A stretch of 64,000 nucleotides of DNA from Magicicada septendecula. Lineage: Eukaryota; Arthropoda; Insecta; Hemiptera; Cicadidae. Under the pieces are notes generated by a model that was given only the letters and a program-made list of their open reading frames with translations, searched no databases and was not told the DNA's origin. The translations under genes were made by a program, and so were the position numbers. Positions 63,649 to 64,000 of this stretch are shown one piece after another (the first letter of the stretch is position 1; the number at the start of each line of letters is the position of its first letter). The stretch spans positions 237,794,343-237,858,342 of the forward strand of contig CM068372.1 of assembly GCA_034769895.1 (NCBI GenBank). Reading direction: 5' to 3'.

Positions 63649-63676
63649 GTTTCGGCGTGATGTGCGCCTTCGTCAG
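63649..63676 (-). ncRNA. Second hammerhead-ribozyme-like core
   Basis: On the minus strand CTGACGA (63676-63670), a GGCG/CGCC stem and GAAAC (63653-63649) follow one another. GCGTA follows, giving a possible two-base-pair stem III (AC/GU) with a GUA cleavage triplet, and GAGA could pair with upstream TCTC as part of stem I. Short stem III forms are known in Penelope-like elements. One extra base after CTGACGA weakens the fit. Confidence 0.4.
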
Positions 63677-63862
63677 CTTTGAGACAGACTGCCATTAACT
63701 TGTAACGGTTTTTATTTTGAAAGTTATAGTGGTGGTGGTGTGTGGAGGAAGGGGATTGACGCGGGGATCCAAATTATTGTTAGTTTTATGTATAATTGTG
63801 TCAAAAGTGTGTGTGATTTATACTGTAATTGGTCGTCAAGTATGTTGTTTGGTTGTGTTGTG

Positions 63863-64000
63863 TGGTGTTTTTATATTTCATATTGTTCAGCTGTGTTAAG
63901 TTTTTTAAGTTGTGTTGTTCAGTTGTTCAGCATATTGTTCAGTTGTGTTAAGTTACACAAAACTTAACACAGCTGAACAATATGAAATATAAAAACACCA
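63863..64000. repeat. Perfect inverted repeat reaching the window edge
   Basis: 63863-63904 is repeated as exact reverse complement at 63959-64000 (42 bp arms, 54-base spacer). The right arm reaches the last base of the window, so the palindrome probably continues. Inside, TATTGTTCAG(C/T)TGTGTTAAGTT occurs directly twice (63881, 63933). Confidence 0.9.

Overview
The window looks like a piece of a large, AT-rich arthropod (probably insect) nuclear genome and is made almost entirely of transposable elements and decayed sequence. No intact, clearly functional host gene is visible. Evidence for an arthropod source: the LTR elements carry primer-binding sites matching a lysine tRNA of the arthropod type, the DNA transposons (hAT/ZMYM, Tigger/pogo, PIF/Harbinger) and LINE have relatives common in insects, and a captured host fragment resembles insect CDK11. 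The species cannot be fixed from sequence alone.

Layout. 1-4814: element A, a Ty3/gypsy LTR retrotransposon with protease and most of reverse transcriptase deleted at a short repeat/hairpin. 8647-8900: a 254-bp insertion made of a 78-bp inverted repeat, flanked by a 13-bp target duplication and carrying a hammerhead-like core. 11-20 kb: mostly featureless, with a CAA/CGA repeat, small inverted-repeat elements, a hAT MITE (17065-17477) and a very long CA/GA microsatellite. 20.9-28.2 kb: a diverged duplicated segment with Kazal-like cysteine-rich exons in at least three copies, invaded by inverted MITE copies and a 1-kb hAT derivative with an 8-bp target duplication. 28.4-32.4 kb: decayed ZMYM-type hAT transposon. 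32.8-34.1 kb: LINE fragment abutting an LTR fragment.

38415-46866: element B, a nearly full-length Ty3/gypsy element with both LTRs, a long gag and a canonical -1 slippery heptamer at the gag stop; its pol is broken in several places. 46912-51012: Tigger/pogo element with a nested Harbinger remnant. 53723-57295 (minus): element C, a 5'-truncated Ty3/gypsy element. 58426-62887: element D, a young relative of B whose pol and half of gag are replaced by a captured fragment of the host kinase gene CDK11 (PITSLRE). 63.6-64.0 kb: a second hammerhead-like core and the start of a perfect palindrome.

The most exciting observation is element D. Its CDK11 fragment is in permuted order: the segment that normally sits just before the kinase domain (ending ..GCRSAEDFQCLN) comes first and is joined directly to what looks like the CDK11 start codon and N-terminal RS/KE-rich region. 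The junction looks like an exon end (AG) joined to an upstream exon, which is what a back-spliced circular RNA would give. The two copies of the LTR differ at only about three positions over 790 bp, so the insertion is recent.
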